From Peptococcaceae bacterium (lineage in GTDB: Bacteria > Bacillota > Desulfitobacteriia > Desulfitobacteriales > Syntrophobotulaceae), in NCBI GenBank assembly GCA_012523535.1, contig JAAYII010000106.1, forward strand, positions 1 to 9,533: a stretch of 9,533 nt of DNA. Reading direction: 5' to 3'. The position numbers and the translations under genes are program-made. The notes beneath the pieces were generated by a model. That model was not told the DNA's origin. It saw only the letters and a program-made list of their open reading frames with translations, and ran no database searches. Positions 7,847-9,533 of the stretch are shown in pieces; position 1 is the first letter of the stretch; the number at the start of each line of letters is the position of its first letter.

Positions 7847-7858
7847 CGGAAAGGTTCA

Positions 7859-9046
7859 ATGGTTAACATGCCCAACCTTTGGATAGAGATTGATCTAGAC
7901 GCTGTAAAACACAATTACCGGCAGATAATAAGTAAGCTTGCACCAGGCGTGACTTTGATGGCCGTTGTAAAAGCGGATGCTTATGGCTTGGGTGCAGTTC
8001 CTGTAGCGCAAGCCTTGGAAGAAGAAGGCTGTCGCGCTTTTGCTGTTACCCGGGTGGAAGAGGCATTGTTGTTGCGTGAACATGGTATTGAAGGGGAAAT
8101 ATTGGTTCTCGGTCCTTCAAGCCCGGAGGAATGGCCGCAAGCCTTGGCTCAGAGAATTAATCTTACTGTTTCCCGCTTGGAATGGATTGCCGAAATAAAC
8201 GAAGTTGCTCGTCAACTGGAGATTAAAGCAGGAATTCACCTTAAGCTGGAAACCGGTTTGGGACGGACCGGCTTTACGCGAGAAATGCTTCCCGCCCTGT
8301 GCGAGGCTTTAAAAGCAGCTCCTTATCTTGATTTGCGAGGGGTATATACTCATTTGGCCCGGGGGGCTCAAAGGGATAAGACTTACACGCGAAAACAACA
8401 TGAGAAGTTTGTTCAATATATCAATATATTGGAGGAAAATGGGATAAATATTCCTTGCAGACACATTTGCAACAGTGCCGGTCTGTTAGATTTTCCGGAA
8501 TATCATTATGAGCTGGTTCGTTCGGGAACACTTTTATGCGGACATTTTCCTTCCCCGGCCTTTTCCGGGACGATTGATTTGAAAGACCCCTGGACGGTCA
8601 AAGCCAAAATCGTCCACTTGCAAAGGGTTCCCAAAGGGACCTTTGTCGGTTATCAAAGTCTTTATAAATGCAAAAAAGAAACCACTCTGGCGGTTATTGA
8701 CGTCGGTTATGCCGATGGTTTTGGTGTGGCACCCAAATTGGTACCTCAAGGCTTTGTGGATCTAATTAAGATTATTATAAAAAATATAGCCGCTCTCTTT
8801 GGCTTTCAACTCGGCCGGGAGAAAGTGCTTTTTAAAGGCAAGCCGGTCAAGGTTGCAGGCAAGATCGGTATGCAGCTTACTGTGATCGATATGGGCAATT
8901 TAGAGTGCCATCCGGGGGAAGAGGTTTTTCTTCCTTTGCGCAGAACTTTAGCAAACTCCCGTATACCTCGCCTATATAAAAAGAATGGGGTAATCTGTGC
9001 CAAAAGAGTAATAAGGGAAGGAATTTTGCCTATTAACCAAGAATAA
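7859..9046 (+). CDS. alr: Divergent alanine racemase-fold PLP enzyme
   Basis: This fold-type III PLP enzyme is expected to interconvert L- and D-alanine, or another amino acid, for cell-wall synthesis. It has 395 residues; the ATG at 7868 is an alternative start, but 7859 is better placed after GGAAAGG (7848-7854). The N-terminal TIM barrel is standard: Lys38 (VVKADAYG, PLP Schiff base), Lys129 and Arg136 (LKLETGLGR), His165, Ser206 (CNSAG) and Arg221. The second catalytic base is Tyr265 (FVGYQ), followed by GYADG at 283-287. The C-terminal domain is unusual. About 26 extra residues with a hydrophobic segment lie between GYADG and the GKIGM motif, where Gln339 replaces the usual Asp of MDQ. 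About 21 residues before RIPR (368-371) are missing, and this is where the usual NYE tyrosine would be. Racemase fold is certain; alanine specificity is not. It probably shares a transcript with the femX-like gene. Confidence 0.88.
   Translation: MVNMPNLWIEIDLDAVKHNYRQIISKLAPGVTLMAVVKADAYGLGAVPVAQALEEEGCRAFAVTRVEEALLLREHGIEGEILVLGPSSPEEWPQALAQRINLTVSRLEWIAEINEVARQLEIKAGIHLKLETGLGRTGFTREMLPALCEALKAAPYLDLRGVYTHLARGAQRDKTYTRKQHEKFVQYINILEENGINIPCRHICNSAGLLDFPEYHYELVRSGTLLCGHFPSPAFSGTIDLKDPWTVKAKIVHLQRVPKGTFVGYQSLYKCKKETTLAVIDVGYADGFGVAPKLVPQGFVDLIKIIIKNIAALFGFQLGREKVLFKGKPVKVAGKIGMQLTVIDMGNLECHPGEEVFLPLRRTLANSRIPRLYKKNGVICAKRVIREGILPINQE
9017..9046 (+). promoter_or_regulatory. Sigma-H type promoter for spo0F
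   Basis: GAAGGAATT (9017-9025) matches the sigma-H -35 consensus RNAGGAWWW at every position. After exactly 12 bp, CAAGAATAA (9038-9046) matches the -10 consensus RNNGAATWW except for the first base. The -10 covers the alr stop codon. Transcription would start near 9053, leaving about 20 nt to the spo0F GTG and placing the ribosome binding site (9061-9068) well. In Bacillus subtilis spo0F has a sigma-H promoter that raises its expression as sporulation begins, so the position in front of spo0F strengthens the call. Confidence 0.65.
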
Positions 9047-9074
9047 TTACTAAAATGCGCAAGGGCGGATTTTT

Positions 9075-9416
9075 GTGAAGCTACTTATTGTGGATGACCA
9101 AAAGGGGATTAGAAAACTTTTAATTGAAGTTTTTGCTAAATATAGCAATGAAATTGAAGAATGCGCTAACGGTCAAGCAGCCCTGGAGATTATACCGAGA
9201 TTCAAGCCGGATCTGATTATCATGGATGTTAAAATGCCTGGGATGAGCGGTTTCGATGTTTTAAAGAAATTAAGAGAAAAGGGCAATCAAACCCGAGTGG
9301 TCTTAATGACTGCTTATAGTGATCCCAATTACTTGGATTGTGCCAAAGCCCTGGGTGTTGAGAAATTCTTGTTTAAACCCTTTGATATAAATGAGCTAAA
9401 AAATGTATTGGCCTAG
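9075..9416 (+). CDS. spo0F: Sporulation phosphorelay response regulator Spo0F
   Basis: Spo0F is a single-domain receiver that takes a phosphoryl group from sporulation histidine kinases and passes it via Spo0B to Spo0A. The start is GTG, supported by AAGGGCGG (9061-9068, 6-nt spacer). The 113 residues make only a receiver domain with no output domain. The acidic pocket is Asp7/Asp8, the phosphoacceptor Asp51 (MDVKMPGMSG), the switch Thr79 (LMTAY) and Lys101 (FKPFDI). The DDQ-GIR-LL-EVF pattern around residues 7-20 is nearly identical to Bacillus Spo0F and distinguishes it from CheY. It is about ten residues shorter at the C-terminus than the Bacillus protein. The gene lies downstream of pyrG as in Bacillus, although two cell-wall genes intervene. 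A sigma-H promoter candidate precedes it and an intrinsic terminator follows, so it may form its own transcript. Confidence 0.9.
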   Translation: MKLLIVDDQKGIRKLLIEVFAKYSNEIEECANGQAALEIIPRFKPDLIIMDVKMPGMSGFDVLKKLREKGNQTRVVLMTAYSDPNYLDCAKALGVEKFLFKPFDINELKNVLA

Positions 9417-9481
9417 TATTGTTTTTTTGATAAGACCAAAAAGAAATATTTTAAACATCCTTTTATAATCTAATATAACTG

Positions 9482-9512
9482 ACCAGACTGAAACTAAGTC
9501 TGGTTTTATTTT
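9482..9512 (+). terminator. Intrinsic terminator after spo0F
   Basis: An 8-bp perfect stem (ACCAGACT at 9482-9489 with AGTCTGGT at 9497-9504) around a 7-nt loop is followed by TTTTATTTT (9504-9512). It lies 65 bp after the spo0F stop and closes this transcription unit. I see nothing else in the remaining bases to the right edge. Confidence 0.87.
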
Positions 9513-9533
9513 GCCCTTTGGAAAATAATGCAA

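Noticed and set aside
9464..9469. Perfect TATAAT near the right edge
   Set aside because: There is no acceptable -35 at 16-18 bp (AAGAAA is the best), and it would fire straight into the terminator at 9482-9512.

Overview
The window looks like a chromosomal core region of a moderately low-GC, endospore-forming Firmicute, probably from the Clostridia (Desulfotomaculum/Peptococcaceae-like). The evidence is the co-occurrence of the germination pair sleB-ypeB with a Spo0F-type phosphorelay regulator, strong AAGGAGG-like ribosome binding sites, and an argS-pyrG-(...)-spo0F order that resembles the pyrG-spo0F neighbourhood of Bacillus. The lineage is inferred from gene content and style, not from a search. 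All genes are on the plus strand. I see no mobile element, CRISPR array, tRNA or rRNA.

Layout. 1-782 is the 3' part of asnS, closed by a clear intrinsic terminator (857-883). Directly after it lie a forespore (sigma-G) type promoter candidate and the two-gene sleB-ypeB unit (948-3106), which encodes a secreted spore cortex-lytic enzyme and the membrane-anchored PepSY protein that SleB needs. A 224-bp gap holds a 13-bp hairpin and only a weak promoter candidate. argS (3331-5016) and pyrG (5068-6672) follow, then a FemA/FemX-like aminoacyl-tRNA-dependent peptidoglycan transferase (6749-7822) and an alanine-racemase-fold protein (7859-9046). Last is spo0F (9075-9416), closed by an intrinsic terminator (9482-9512).

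How the genes fit together. asnS, argS and pyrG are housekeeping (translation and CTP supply). sleB-ypeB acts at germination and spo0F at the decision to sporulate. Between pyrG and spo0F sits a femX-alr pair that looks like a cell-wall module. It combines a short FemX-type transferase with a divergent racemase that keeps the catalytic Lys/Tyr pair but has a large insertion and lacks the C-terminal segment that carries the conserved PLP-phosphate-binding Tyr.

The two observations most worth following are this unusual racemase and its FemX partner, and a near-perfect sigma-H promoter that lies across the alr stop codon in front of spo0F. The second suggests that stationary-phase control of the phosphorelay is preserved outside Bacillus. 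I did not find a wholly new system; most of the window is well-recognised core genes.
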